Source of the DNA: a bacterium
Lineage (GTDB): Bacteria > Patescibacteriota > Minisyncoccia > Phycocordibacterales > UBA918
Direction: 5' to 3'
Length of the DNA: 38,317 nucleotides
Assembly (NCBI GenBank): GCA_030430425.1
Contig: JAUIFS010000003.1
Span: 1-38,317 of the forward strand
Within the stretch, counting starts at the first letter, position 1; each line of letters opens with the position of its first letter. This document shows positions 13,241 through 21,327 of this stretch, one piece after another. The translations under genes and the position numbers were made by a program. Below the pieces are notes generated by a model. The model worked only from the letters and a program-made list of their open reading frames with translations. It searched no databases and had not been told where the DNA came from.

Positions 13241-13330
13241 ATGCAAGGCGAAGGACTACAAGCAGCGATATTCCTCACATTTCTGTTAGGATGTGGTGTT
13301 GGTTTTTATCTTGCTAAGTTTATTCTTTAA
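13241..13330 (+). CDS. 29-residue single-helix membrane peptide
   Basis: The frame MQGEGLQAAIFLTFLLGCGVGF... ends in YLAKFIL and is one membrane helix with a GCGVG packing motif. It looks like a complete unit: -10 TACAAT (13228-13233) lies seven bases before the ATG, as at many genes here, and a terminator stands at 13377-13398. Too short for a family assignment. A role as a small stress or channel-associated peptide near mscL is only a guess. Confidence 0.5.
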   Translation: MQGEGLQAAIFLTFLLGCGVGFYLAKFIL

Positions 13331-13376
13331 ATGTATCCGCTTAAGCGGTATCTTGACAGCATAAAAAGTTATTATG

Positions 13377-13398
13377 TCGCTCTAGAGAGCGATTTTTT
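13377..13398 (+). terminator. Terminator TCGCTCTA/TAGAGCGA
   Basis: Palindrome TCGCTCTAGAGAGCGA followed by six T. A second short palindrome CCGCTTAAGCGG lies at 13337-13348. Confidence 0.75.
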
Positions 13399-13445
13399 GT
13401 AGTATACTCAAATAAATTTATTTATATAATAATTTGCATATTTTT

Positions 13446-13835
13446 ATGAAAGGATTTATCGAAGAGTTCAAAGCGTTTGCGGTAAAAGGAAACGTGATCG
13501 ATCTCGCCGTAGCAGTAGTTATTGGAGCTGCATTTGGGAAGATTGTTTCTTCTCTTGTTGAGAACATCATCATGCCATTGGTGGGTGTGCTCCTGGGAGG
13601 AGTGAGTTTTGCTGGTATGACCTACCAGGTAGGTGATGCGATGATCACCTACGGCGTGTTCATCCAAGCTGTTGTAGACTTTGTTATTGTTGCGTTTGTT
13701 ATCTTCATGGTAGTGAAGGCACTCAATAAAATGCAAGAAGTAGGGAAGGAAGATGAGGCTACAGACGATACTCCTGAAGAACCTTCAGAAGAAGTGAAGC
13801 TGCTACGAGAGATTCGCGACAACCTTCGCCGATAG
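13446..13835 (+). CDS. mscL: Large-conductance mechanosensitive channel MscL
   Basis: The 129-residue protein has the MscL order: N-terminal amphipathic GFIEEFKAFAVKGNVIDLAVAVVIGAAFGKIVSSLV (pore helix TM1), PLVGVLLGG, the periplasmic loop, TM2 with DFVIVAFVIF and the C-terminal helix SEEVKLLREIRDNL. The channel opens under membrane tension to release solutes on osmotic down-shock. Start 13446 is chosen because MKGFIEEFK is the family N-terminus; the frame is open four codons further. TATAAT lies about 15 bases upstream. Confidence 0.95.
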   Translation: MKGFIEEFKAFAVKGNVIDLAVAVVIGAAFGKIVSSLVENIIMPLVGVLLGGVSFAGMTYQVGDAMITYGVFIQAVVDFVIVAFVIFMVVKALNKMQEVGKEDEATDDTPEEPSEEVKLLREIRDNLRR

Positions 13836-13857
13836 GCACACTGTAGGCGTAATAAAG

Positions 13858-13886
13858 AAAGGCTGTGACGTTTCGTCACAGCCTTT
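13858..13886. terminator. Shared terminator of mscL and carD-like gene
   Basis: AAAGGCTGTGACG/CGTCACAGCCTTT around TTT. The last codons of the minus-strand gene lie inside the stem. Confidence 0.85.
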
Positions 13887-14379
13887 TCAGCTCCGGTGGA
13901 AGCTTTTTTGTGGTGAGCGCCTCTTCAACCAATCCATATACTGTCGAGTCGGGAAGCTCCATAATAAGAGAAAGCTCGTCAACCAAACGTGCGGTTGCTT
14001 CTTCAGCAAGCTGTAGGTTGGCGTACGATCGCTCCTCTCCCTCAGGGACGAATAGGTTGCACACAAGCTGTGTCAGCTCACTGATCACACCACTGGTGAG
14101 TTTTGCATTGTGGAAGCGCTGTACTTGGTGCGGATACCCACGCACTTTCTTGCGATTTGCAATGAGTTTTTGCAGCGCCTGTTCCATCGCTTTCTTTGTG
14201 GTGATCTCACGGAGAGACTGATTGTCTAGTGGTACGTGTACGGTCATCTGTTGTCGCGCAAACCAGATGCGATACATTGGTTGCACGGCTCCGTTAACGG
14301 TACTTGTTTCAATTGATTGAACGGTGCCAACCCCATGAGCAGGGTAGATCACCGTATCTCCAGGTGAAAAAGGTCTCAT
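13876..14379 (-). CDS. CarD/TRCF-type RNA-polymerase-binding regulator
   Basis: The 167-residue protein starts MRPFSPGDTVIYPAHGVGTVQSIE, the RNA-polymerase interaction domain shared by CarD, CdnL and Mfd. The rest is helical, like the DNA-binding part of CarD. CarD proteins bind the polymerase beta subunit and stabilise open promoter complexes, often at rRNA genes. The ATG at 14379 is chosen over 14403 because an AAAGGAGA site precedes it by seven bases. Confidence 0.87.
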   Translation of the reverse strand: MRPFSPGDTVIYPAHGVGTVQSIETSTVNGAVQPMYRIWFARQQMTVHVPLDNQSLREITTKKAMEQALQKLIANRKKVRGYPHQVQRFHNAKLTSGVISELTQLVCNLFVPEGEERSYANLQLAEEATARLVDELSLIMELPDSTVYGLVEEALTTKKLPPELKRL

Positions 14380-14632
14380 GGGACATCTCCTTTCTATTGG
14401 CAACTATGCATTTTTGTTGTAAGAAAAGCAAGTTTTTCACTACACAATTAACTGGCACCCTTGCGCAAGAGACAAGAAAATTGCTATCCACAGGTGCGTT
14501 TGCTCTGGCACTTTCTCACCTTCGAAATATGAGGCTTAGTTTGCACTGTATTTTTGTTAATTCATAAATTATTTATCCACAATATCCATAGTTTCAGGGG
14601 TATTTTACAAATTCACGCTGGAGGGTTACTAT
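14380..14632. other. Non-coding region with DnaA-box-like sites
   Basis: AT-rich sequence between the divergent carD-like and nrdA genes. It contains CTATCCACA at 14484-14492 (one mismatch) and TTATCCACA at 14573-14581. No gene is supported. Confidence 0.45.
14573..14581 (+). promoter_or_regulatory. Perfect DnaA box TTATCCACA
   Basis: Exact consensus in an AT-rich stretch, about 300 bases before nrdA. In E. coli DnaA binds the nrdAB promoter, so regulation of nrdA is a reasonable idea. Confidence 0.45.
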
Positions 14633-14876
14633 CTAAATATCACTCGTTGATACTCCACAAATCGAGTGTGTTTGGAGGACGAACACGCGATATTTCGCGC
14701 CATGTATTACCATACATGGTTATATCAGTGACTCCTCAATATGATCTTTCTTAGAAATAGTTGCCACAGCTTTAGCCAGCTGTATACAAACACACCATAC
14801 AATTATTTTTGTGAGAGATCTCCCATATGCCGCAACGGACTGGAGGTAGTCCGGGTGGTTTAGTAGCCCCTAAAAA
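14633..14876 (+). other. Long structured leader region of nrdA
   Basis: Several hairpins are visible: CACTCG...CGAGTG near 14641-14669, CCATGTAT-tacc-ATACATGG near 14700-14719, CAGCTTTAGCCAGCTG near 14767 and GGACTGGAGGTAGTCC near 14838-14853 just before nrdA. No known riboswitch class was recognised. No typical paired NrdR boxes were found. Confidence 0.4.
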
Positions 14877-14882
14877 TTGAAT

Positions 14883-17768
14883 ATGTTTACGGAAATTACG
14901 AAGCGAAATGGTACAACCGTACCGTTTGATCAAAATAAAATCGTCGTCGCGATGCGAAAAGCTTTTTCGCAGGAGAATACACCTGTTACTGACGATGTAC
15001 TACAGCAAATGGCTGATCGCGTCTTTGCAAAGCTTGAGGGTGTCTGTGAAAACATTACCGAAGGTCCTTGTCCTACCGTTGAGCAAGTACAAGACCTTGT
15101 GGAGGAAACACTCATGGAGCGTGGATACTTTGTGGTTGCAAAGCACTACATCCTCTACCGATTCCAACAAACCGAAGAGCGAAAAGAAGAAGTAGTAAAA
15201 GAGATTGAAGAGAATCGTTTGATGATCAAGACTGCAGACGGCGAAGAGCAGTTTTCTCGAGACAGTGTTCGCGATTATGTTGCAAAATTCACCCATGATC
15301 TTGAAAAAGACATTGATCTCGATGGTGTTGTGAATCAAATTGAACGAGAAGTGTACGATGGTATTACCACAAAAGAGCTCACCAAATTGGTGACACTCGT
15401 ACTGCGCTCAAAGATCGAGCTCGATCCTGCGTATTCACAAGTAGCTGCGCGACAGCTCTGTGGACGCATTTATGAAGAAGCAATTATCAAAGATATCGAT
15501 GTCACCGCTGCTGATTTCACAAAGAAGTATCAAGACGCGTTTGTGCGAAATATCAAGCAAGGTATTGCCGACAAGAAGTATGCTGAAGAAATGGGAGCAT
15601 TTGACCTTACCGCGATCAGTGCAGCGATCAAGCCAGAACGAGATGACCTGTTTCGCTATCTTGGTGCAGAGACACTGAATGATCGATACTTCGTACGTGC
15701 TGCCGATGGGCATATTCTTGAGACACCACAGTACATGTGGATGCGTATCGCAATGGGGCTTGCGATCAATGAAGAGGACAAAACAGCACGTGTGCTTGAG
15801 TTCTACGAAATTATGTCAACGTTACGCTTTGTGCCATCTACTCCGACGCTGTTTCACTCAGGAACACCACACCCACAACTTTCGTCATGTTACCTCAACG
15901 TGGTGGAAGACGACCTTAACCATATCTTCAAAGTGTTTGGAGACAATGCACAGCTCTCTAAGTGGGCTGGAGGTATTGGGACTGCATGGACGAAGCTTCG
16001 TGCAACGGGTGCGCTGATCAAGACTGCAGGCATCACCTCACAAGGAACCATTCCATTTCTAAAAATCTCAAACGATGTAACGGTTGCGATCAACCGTTCA
16101 GGGCGTCGGCGTGGTGCGACGTGTGTTTATATGGAAAACTGGCACTATGACTTTCCTGACTTCCTAGAGCTCCGTAAGAACACGGGAGACGAGCGACGGC
16201 GAACCCACGACATGAATACCGCAGCATGGATTTCTGACCTATTCATGAAGCGCGTGAAGGAAAATGGTGAATGGACACTTTTCTCACCAGACGAAACACC
16301 TGAACTTACCGAAACGTTTGGGAAAGAATTTGAAGAACTCTATACAAAGTATGAAGAAATGGCAGATCGTGGAGAAATCAAACTCTTCAAAAAGATGAAG
16401 GCAGTAGATCTTTGGAAGAAGCACATTGGTATGCTCTTTGAAACAGGGCATCCATGGATCACGTTTAAAGACCCTTCAAATGTGCGTTCACCACAGGACC
16501 ACGCAGGTGTGGTACACAGTTCAAACCTGTGTACCGAGATCACACTCAATACCTCAGCGACAGAAACTGCAGTGTGTAACTTGGGATCGGTACACTTCCA
16601 TAAGCACATTACCGACGGCAAGTTTGATGAAGCACTTGCGCGAGAAACAACAACAGTAGCGATGCGTATGCTCGACAACGTCATCGATATAAACTTCTAT
16701 CCAACAAAAGAGGCGCGAAACTCAAACATGAAGCATCGTCCTGTTGGACTTGGTATTGCAGGCTTCCAAGACGCACTCTATGCAATGAACATTAACTTCG
16801 ACTCTGAAGCATGTGTGCAGTTTGCAGACCGTTCGATGGAGGTTATCTCGCATGCAGCAATTGCTGCGTCGAGTAACCTTGCACGCGAGCGTGGTGCATA
16901 CGAAAGCTTCGCAGGAAGTAAGTGGGATCGCGGCATTCTGCCGGTAGACACCATTAAGCTCCTTGAGGAAAACCGTGGCATGAGTACCGGTGTAGACACC
17001 AGCGAATCACTCGACTGGTCTGCAGTGCGAGACTCTATTAAGAAGTACGGTATGCGCAACAGTAACTGTATGGCAATTGCACCAACTGCAACAACCGCAA
17101 ACATTTCTGGTGCGATTCCAGGTATTGAACCTATCTACAAGAATATCTATGTAAAGGCGAATATCTCCGGTGACTTCATTATTGTGAACACTGCGTTGGT
17201 GAACGATCTGAAGAAGCAAGGGTTGTGGAGTAAAGATATGCTTGACGCATTGAAATACAATGATGGGTCAGTTGCAAACATTGCCGAAATTCCTGCTGAG
17301 TTAAAAGCAAAATACAAAGAAACGTTTGAGATTGACATGCGCTGGCTCGTGAAGGCAGCTGCTGCACGTGGGAAGTGGATCGATCAGTCGCAGTCACTCA
17401 ACATCTTCTACTCAGGAACGTCAGGTAAAGACATTAGTGATCTTTATCAGTACGCATGGGAAGCGGGGGTGAAGACAACATACTATCTCCGCTCACTTGC
17501 AGCGTCACAGGTTGAGAAATCAACTATTGCCACTTCAGGGACACAGATTCGAAAGAAGAAAGAGTCATCAACACAACCAGCAGAACCTGCGGTTGCTACA
17601 GATGCACCTGCAGACCAGCCAGTGCCATCACCAATGGCAACGCCATCACCTATTCAGAAGGCACACATCGACGCTGCAAAGGTATCAGAGAAAATCGCTG
17701 CAAAACCAACAGGGCAAGTAAAACTACATGTCGCAGCAGACTCAGTGTGTGAGTCATGTGAAGGTTAA
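14883..17768 (+). CDS. nrdA: Ribonucleoside-diphosphate reductase, large subunit
   Basis: The 961-residue protein starts with an ATP-cone (KRNGTTVPFDQNKI, residues about 5-95). The catalytic barrel follows with STPTLFHSGTPHPQLSSCYLN, NLCTEI...CNLGS (the active-site N-C-E set) and the PTATTANISGAIPGIEP loop. The C-terminus ends CESCEG, the CxxC pair that passes electrons from thioredoxin or glutaredoxin. Between barrel and tail is an Ala/Pro linker. It makes deoxynucleotides in the cytoplasm together with NrdB, encoded 395 bases downstream. ATG 14883 is preferred over TTG 14877. Length exceeds E. coli NrdA (761) mainly by the N-terminal region and linker. Confidence 0.96.
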   Translation: MFTEITKRNGTTVPFDQNKIVVAMRKAFSQENTPVTDDVLQQMADRVFAKLEGVCENITEGPCPTVEQVQDLVEETLMERGYFVVAKHYILYRFQQTEERKEEVVKEIEENRLMIKTADGEEQFSRDSVRDYVAKFTHDLEKDIDLDGVVNQIEREVYDGITTKELTKLVTLVLRSKIELDPAYSQVAARQLCGRIYEEAIIKDIDVTAADFTKKYQDAFVRNIKQGIADKKYAEEMGAFDLTAISAAIKPERDDLFRYLGAETLNDRYFVRAADGHILETPQYMWMRIAMGLAINEEDKTARVLEFYEIMSTLRFVPSTPTLFHSGTPHPQLSSCYLNVVEDDLNHIFKVFGDNAQLSKWAGGIGTAWTKLRATGALIKTAGITSQGTIPFLKISNDVTVAINRSGRRRGATCVYMENWHYDFPDFLELRKNTGDERRRTHDMNTAAWISDLFMKRVKENGEWTLFSPDETPELTETFGKEFEELYTKYEEMADRGEIKLFKKMKAVDLWKKHIGMLFETGHPWITFKDPSNVRSPQDHAGVVHSSNLCTEITLNTSATETAVCNLGSVHFHKHITDGKFDEALARETTTVAMRMLDNVIDINFYPTKEARNSNMKHRPVGLGIAGFQDALYAMNINFDSEACVQFADRSMEVISHAAIAASSNLARERGAYESFAGSKWDRGILPVDTIKLLEENRGMSTGVDTSESLDWSAVRDSIKKYGMRNSNCMAIAPTATTANISGAIPGIEPIYKNIYVKANISGDFIIVNTALVNDLKKQGLWSKDMLDALKYNDGSVANIAEIPAELKAKYKETFEIDMRWLVKAAAARGKWIDQSQSLNIFYSGTSGKDISDLYQYAWEAGVKTTYYLRSLAASQVEKSTIATSGTQIRKKKESSTQPAEPAVATDAPADQPVPSPMATPSPIQKAHIDAAKVSEKIAAKPTGQVKLHVAADSVCESCEG

Positions 17769-17960
17769 AAAGTTCTGGGAGACCTTTTTAGGGCCTTGCC
17801 TGGTATTTCTTGAAAACTTAGAAAGAAATATCGACAAGATTGAAACTGGGAGTTTCAGAAGGTTGCCAGCTGCGAATGCAGTGACAATCTCTACTGAACT
17901 TGTAAAGTTTTTAGTCCCTCTAATAAGGGAAACTAAGTTTTCTACAGGTGTCACGTAATA
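17765..17960 (+). repeat. Structured element behind nrdA with GGTTGCCAGC hairpin
   Basis: It begins at the nrdA stop: TTAAAAAGTTC can pair with GAACTT...TTTTTA near 17897-17920. The core hairpin AGGTTG-CC-AGCTGC-gaat-GCAGT-GA-CAATCT matches the one at 11190-11220. A further hairpin AGTCCCT-ctaata-AGGGAAACT follows. Confidence 0.5.
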
Positions 17961-17976
17961 CTCTTTGAGGATACGG

Positions 17977-17982
17977 TATACT
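17977..17982 (+). promoter_or_regulatory. -10 box of nrdB
   Basis: TATACT preceded by ACGG, about 180 bases before the nrdB start; no good -35 could be fixed. Confidence 0.45.
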
Positions 17983-17996
17983 GGTAAACATACGAG

Positions 17997-18056
17997 AAAG
18001 AGGTATCTATCCGGGATTGTGAGACGCGACTTGCAGTCCCCGCTAGGTACCTCTTT
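17997..18056 (+). promoter_or_regulatory. Terminator-like structured leader of nrdB
   Basis: AAAGAGGTA pairs with TACCTCTTT followed by TTCT; inside, GGGATTG pairs with CAGTCCC. This is terminator-shaped but lies between the nrdB promoter and gene, so it may be an attenuator or riboswitch. It does not match a class I know. Confidence 0.45.
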
Positions 18057-18163
18057 TTCTATCTCTGTAGGTTGCAGGAGGTAACGGTGTACACTTGGCA
18101 TTTTTTCAGACAAGAGTACAATAACCACACAAAATAATTACAATCGTTTAAGGAATCATTACT

Positions 18164-19174
18164 ATGAACAAAACAGGAATCATCAACAATAGTTCAACCG
18201 ACCCAAATAAAATTCTTCCCATGAAGTACAAGTGGGCGCGTGAACACTACAAAGCAGGAGTAAACAACAACTGGGTACCAGAAGAGATTTCAATGCAGCT
18301 CGACATTGAGCTCTGGAAAAAAACAGGAGAGGGAGCACTTTCAGAAGAAGAGCGCCGTATGATTCTTTGGAACCTCGGCTTTTTCTCAACTGCAGAGTCG
18401 CTTACCGCAAACAACCTGGTACTTGCTGTATACAACCACGTGACCAATCCAGAGTCACGGCAGTACTTGTTGCGACAGGCATATGAAGAGGCGATCCACA
18501 CCGATACATTTATCTACTGTTGTGACTCACTAGGGCTTGATCCAGACGAGATCTACAACATGTACGAGACGATTCCTTCAATTAAGGCGAAAGATGATTT
18601 TGTAGTTGATTTCACGAAGTCAGTATTTGATCCAAACTTCAAAACAGACTCAATTGAGAATATTCAGCGGTTTGTACATGATCTCATTGGGTTCTATGTG
18701 ATCATGGAAGGTATTTTCTTCTATGCAGGATTTGCCATGATTCTTTCAATGAAGCGACAAAATAAGATGGTAGGTGTGGGAGACCAATTCCAGTATATTC
18801 TCCGTGACGAATCCATTCACCTTGCATTTGGTATCGATCTTATCAATACCATTAAGGACGAAAACCCAGAGATTTGGACTGATGCATTCCAGGCCGATAT
18901 TCGGGAAAAGATCAAGAAAGCAGTTGAGCTTGAGATGGATTATGTAGATGATGCGATGCCTAACGGCTTCCTTGGACTCAATCCACAAACGGTGAAGGAC
19001 TATGTGGAACACATTGCTGACCGCCGGTTTGAGCGACTCGGTATGGAGACTGAGTATGGGAAAGACAACCCATTCCCGTGGATGAGTGAAATAGCCGATG
19101 TATCAAAAGAAAAGAACTTTTTTGAAACACAGGTTACTGAGTATCAGAACAGTGGTTCACTCGACTGGGACTAG
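18164..19174 (+). CDS. nrdB: Ribonucleotide reductase small subunit, Mn/Fe (class Ic) type
   Basis: The 336-residue protein shows all six metal ligands of R2: E78 (STAES), E109 and H112 (EEAIH), E182 (MEGIFF), E216 and H219 (RDESIH). Residue 116, four after H112, is phenylalanine where the radical tyrosine (Y122 in E. coli) sits, and the first ligand is Glu rather than Asp. Both features define the Chlamydia trachomatis type enzyme, which uses an Mn(IV)/Fe(III) centre instead of a tyrosyl radical. The stretches around residues 71-120 and the end KNFFETQVTEYQ resemble the Chlamydia protein as I remember it. The C-terminal tail is the NrdA-binding part. Confidence 0.95.
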   Translation: MNKTGIINNSSTDPNKILPMKYKWAREHYKAGVNNNWVPEEISMQLDIELWKKTGEGALSEEERRMILWNLGFFSTAESLTANNLVLAVYNHVTNPESRQYLLRQAYEEAIHTDTFIYCCDSLGLDPDEIYNMYETIPSIKAKDDFVVDFTKSVFDPNFKTDSIENIQRFVHDLIGFYVIMEGIFFYAGFAMILSMKRQNKMVGVGDQFQYILRDESIHLAFGIDLINTIKDENPEIWTDAFQADIREKIKKAVELEMDYVDDAMPNGFLGLNPQTVKDYVEHIADRRFERLGMETEYGKDNPFPWMSEIADVSKEKNFFETQVTEYQNSGSLDWD

Positions 19175-19185
19175 CATTTCCCTCT

Positions 19186-19290
19186 AAAATCATCCAGTCT
19201 ACTTCGTTAAGCTGCGAAAAATAATTTCCATCGTACCGCTAAGTACGCTCCAATTATTTTTTTTGCTTGCCTCGTATCTCAAGCGATTTT
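19186..19290 (+). repeat. Gene-end structured element B1 (after nrdB)
   Basis: Outer arms AAAATC/GATTTT. Inner stem GCGAAAAATAATT pairs with AATTATTTTTTTTGC around a hairpin CGTAC-cgcta-AGTACG. The right flank (TTGCCTCGTATCTCAAGC) closely matches elements B2 and B3. Confidence 0.65.
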
Positions 19291-19325
19291 CTTGCAAAAA
19301 TAGAGATGCGGAGCAGAACAATTGA

Positions 19326-19364
19326 AAAACAGCACGGCGCCCAAAGGGCGCCGTGCTGTTTTTT
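19326..19364. terminator. Strong terminator before the protease gene
   Basis: AAAACAGCACGGCGCCC/GGGCGCCGTGCTGTTTT around AAA. Confidence 0.9.
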
Positions 19365-19391
19365 GTTGTGACAAATTGCTAGAATGTATTC

Positions 19392-20330
19392 ATGCGAAGT
19401 GGGTTTATCGTTAGTTTGATTGCAACACTGCTGTTCACGGGCGGGTATTTTTACTACGTCGCAGAAGCAGTGTGTCCTGCACCGCTTGCGTACTCCATAG
19501 GGCAGCTTGATGAGGAATTCGGTCTTTCGTTTGATGAAGCAAAACTTGCAATCGCTGAAGCAGAAAGTGTCTGGGAAGATGCCACTGGACAAAATTTATT
19601 TACCTACGAAACTGATGCACCATTTACCATTAATTTTATATATGATGAACGGCAGGCGGTAGCAGATGCGGAGGATACATTTAAAGCACAGCTCGACCAA
19701 ACACAGAGTGCCAGTGACGCTATAAATGAAGCATATGAAACCCTTGTTACTGAATATAACAAGTTGCAGATTGAATACAGCAAACAGGCAAAGCGGTATG
19801 AAACAAACCTTGCTGCCTATAATGCGCAAGTTGGATCACTCAATGCGCAAGGAGGCGCAGACGAGAGTGAGTACGCGGTTTTGCAAGAGCGTAAAGAAGA
19901 GCTGGACGCAGAGCGTGTGCAGCTTAACGCACGCTCTGAGGAGCTCAATGCCCTCGTGGTTGAGATCAATGATATCAGTGAACGAGGAAATAAAATCGTG
20001 GAGACTTACAACCGAGGAGTAGAAGAATACAACGACACCTTTGGAGAAAAGCGCGAGTTTACCCAAGGTACGTACAGTACAGATGGGCGTATTGATATTT
20101 TTGCATTTTCCGATAGTCAGGAGCTGCGTATAGTGCTTGCGCATGAGCTTGGGCATGCACTTTCGCTTGACCATGTTGCGAATGAATCTTCCGTCATGTA
20201 CTTCCTTATTGGTGATCAGCCGGAAGAGCTTGTGGTTTCAGAGGAAGATATTGCAGAGTTTGTACGTGTTTGCAGTAACAGAAGTGTATGGGATACAATA
20301 CAGTTATCAATCAATAATTTTATACTATAG
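19392..20330 (+). CDS. Membrane-anchored matrixin-like zinc metalloprotease
   Basis: The 312-residue protein has an N-terminal membrane anchor or signal (residues 5-26), a long charged coiled coil at about 85-215 and a C-terminal protease domain with AHELGHALSLDH, the HExxHxxxxxH zinc site, and a Met-turn SVMY. This is the metzincin (matrixin/archaemetzincin-like) layout; the active site should face outside the cell. The coiled coil could hold the protease away from the membrane. -10 TAGAAT (19380-19385) is six bases before the ATG. Substrate unknown. Confidence 0.85.
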   Translation: MRSGFIVSLIATLLFTGGYFYYVAEAVCPAPLAYSIGQLDEEFGLSFDEAKLAIAEAESVWEDATGQNLFTYETDAPFTINFIYDERQAVADAEDTFKAQLDQTQSASDAINEAYETLVTEYNKLQIEYSKQAKRYETNLAAYNAQVGSLNAQGGADESEYAVLQERKEELDAERVQLNARSEELNALVVEINDISERGNKIVETYNRGVEEYNDTFGEKREFTQGTYSTDGRIDIFAFSDSQELRIVLAHELGHALSLDHVANESSVMYFLIGDQPEELVVSEEDIAEFVRVCSNRSVWDTIQLSINNFIL

Positions 20331-20333
20331 TTT

Positions 20334-21134
20334 ATGGATACTTTATTTTCTTATCGATACATGCGGATTATCATTGCAACACTTGGTGTGATGGCAATTC
20401 TTGCGGTGGCAGGCGCAGTGGCACACATGCTTAACCTTATTTCGTATGAGCCAAACTACACGACTATCAATGTAGAAGGTGTAGCGGAAGTGACTGCCAC
20501 ACCAGACATAGGATCATTTCGTTTTACCGTAGAGGCTGAGGCTGCAGACGTTGCAGAAGCACAGAAGCTCTCCGGAGAAAAGATCAATGACATTATGAGC
20601 TATCTTAAGAATGAAGGTGGTGTAGAAGAAAAAGATATTAAAACTACAGGATACAACGCACAGCCACGGTATGAATGGGAGCGTGAAAATTGCTTAAGTG
20701 GTTTTGGTTGTGAAAGTGAACGCGTGCTGAGAGGATATGTGGTGACACAAAATGTACAAGTGAAGGTACGCAATACTGCAAAAGCCGGAGAACTTATTGG
20801 GGGTGTTGGGGGGCGTGGTGCAACGAACATGAGCGGACTCTCGTTTGAGGTGGATGATATTGAAGCACTCAAAGAAGAAGCACGTCTCCTTGCAACTGCA
20901 GATGCTAAAGAAAAGGCAGAGCGCCTGGCAGATGAACTTGAGGTGCGACTGGGTGACGTGGTGAGTTTTAATGATGGTGGCGGGCGATACCCAATGCCGA
21001 TGATGGAAAGCCGCGCGGTGATGATGGACGCTGCGTATGGTGGAGATATGGAAGAAGAGGCGTTCGCACCTGACATTGCAGTAGGGGAGGATACTATTAC
21101 TGCTCGCGTCACCATTACCTATCAAATAAAGTAG
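20334..21134 (+). CDS. SIMPL-domain (DUF541) membrane-anchored protein
   Basis: After a membrane anchor at about residues 12-37 comes the SIMPL domain: INVEGVAEVTATPDIGSFRF, a helix with KINDIMSYL, VEEKDIKTTGYNAQPRYEW and a GYVVTQNVQVKV strand, ending ARVTITYQIK. Such proteins (BP26-like) assemble into rings or channels in the envelope; the exact role here is unknown. It follows the protease by four bases, yet also has its own -10 TATACT (20321-20326) seven bases before the ATG. Confidence 0.9.
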   Translation: MDTLFSYRYMRIIIATLGVMAILAVAGAVAHMLNLISYEPNYTTINVEGVAEVTATPDIGSFRFTVEAEAADVAEAQKLSGEKINDIMSYLKNEGGVEEKDIKTTGYNAQPRYEWERENCLSGFGCESERVLRGYVVTQNVQVKVRNTAKAGELIGGVGGRGATNMSGLSFEVDDIEALKEEARLLATADAKEKAERLADELEVRLGDVVSFNDGGGRYPMPMMESRAVMMDAAYGGDMEEEAFAPDIAVGEDTITARVTITYQIK

Positions 21135-21246
21135 TAAAATTACTTAGTCTACTTTGTTAGACTGCAAAAAAAGACCCTCGCTGGGCACGTGCCCCACTCG
21201 GGTCTTTTTTCTTGTCTGCCTTGTATCCTAAGCAATTTTACTACTT
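21131..21246 (+). repeat. Gene-end structured element B2 (after SIMPL gene)
   Basis: Outer arms GTAGTAAAATT-a-CTTAG and CTAAG-c-AATTTTACTAC; the left arm includes the stop codon TAG. Inner stem AAAAAAAGACCC/GGGTCTTTTTT is a terminator. Flanks match B1 and B3. Confidence 0.7.
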
Positions 21247-21327
21247 TATTAATTACAATGTCCTGCATGTTTGCTTTTTATTATTTTTATGATATTTTTC
21301 AAAATAATATGATCTTTGGAGGCTATA

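Noticed and set aside
12958-13278. 106-codon minus-strand frame across tRNA-His and element A5
   Set aside because: It covers the tRNA and hairpins; open by chance.
17728-18128. Frames of 76 and 124 codons between nrdA and nrdB
   Set aside because: The sequence folds into hairpins with inverted repeats, no ribosome site is seen, and the plus frame overlaps nrdA out of phase.
20600-21125. 171- and 143-codon minus-strand frames over the SIMPL gene
   Set aside because: Antisense shadows of a well-supported gene.
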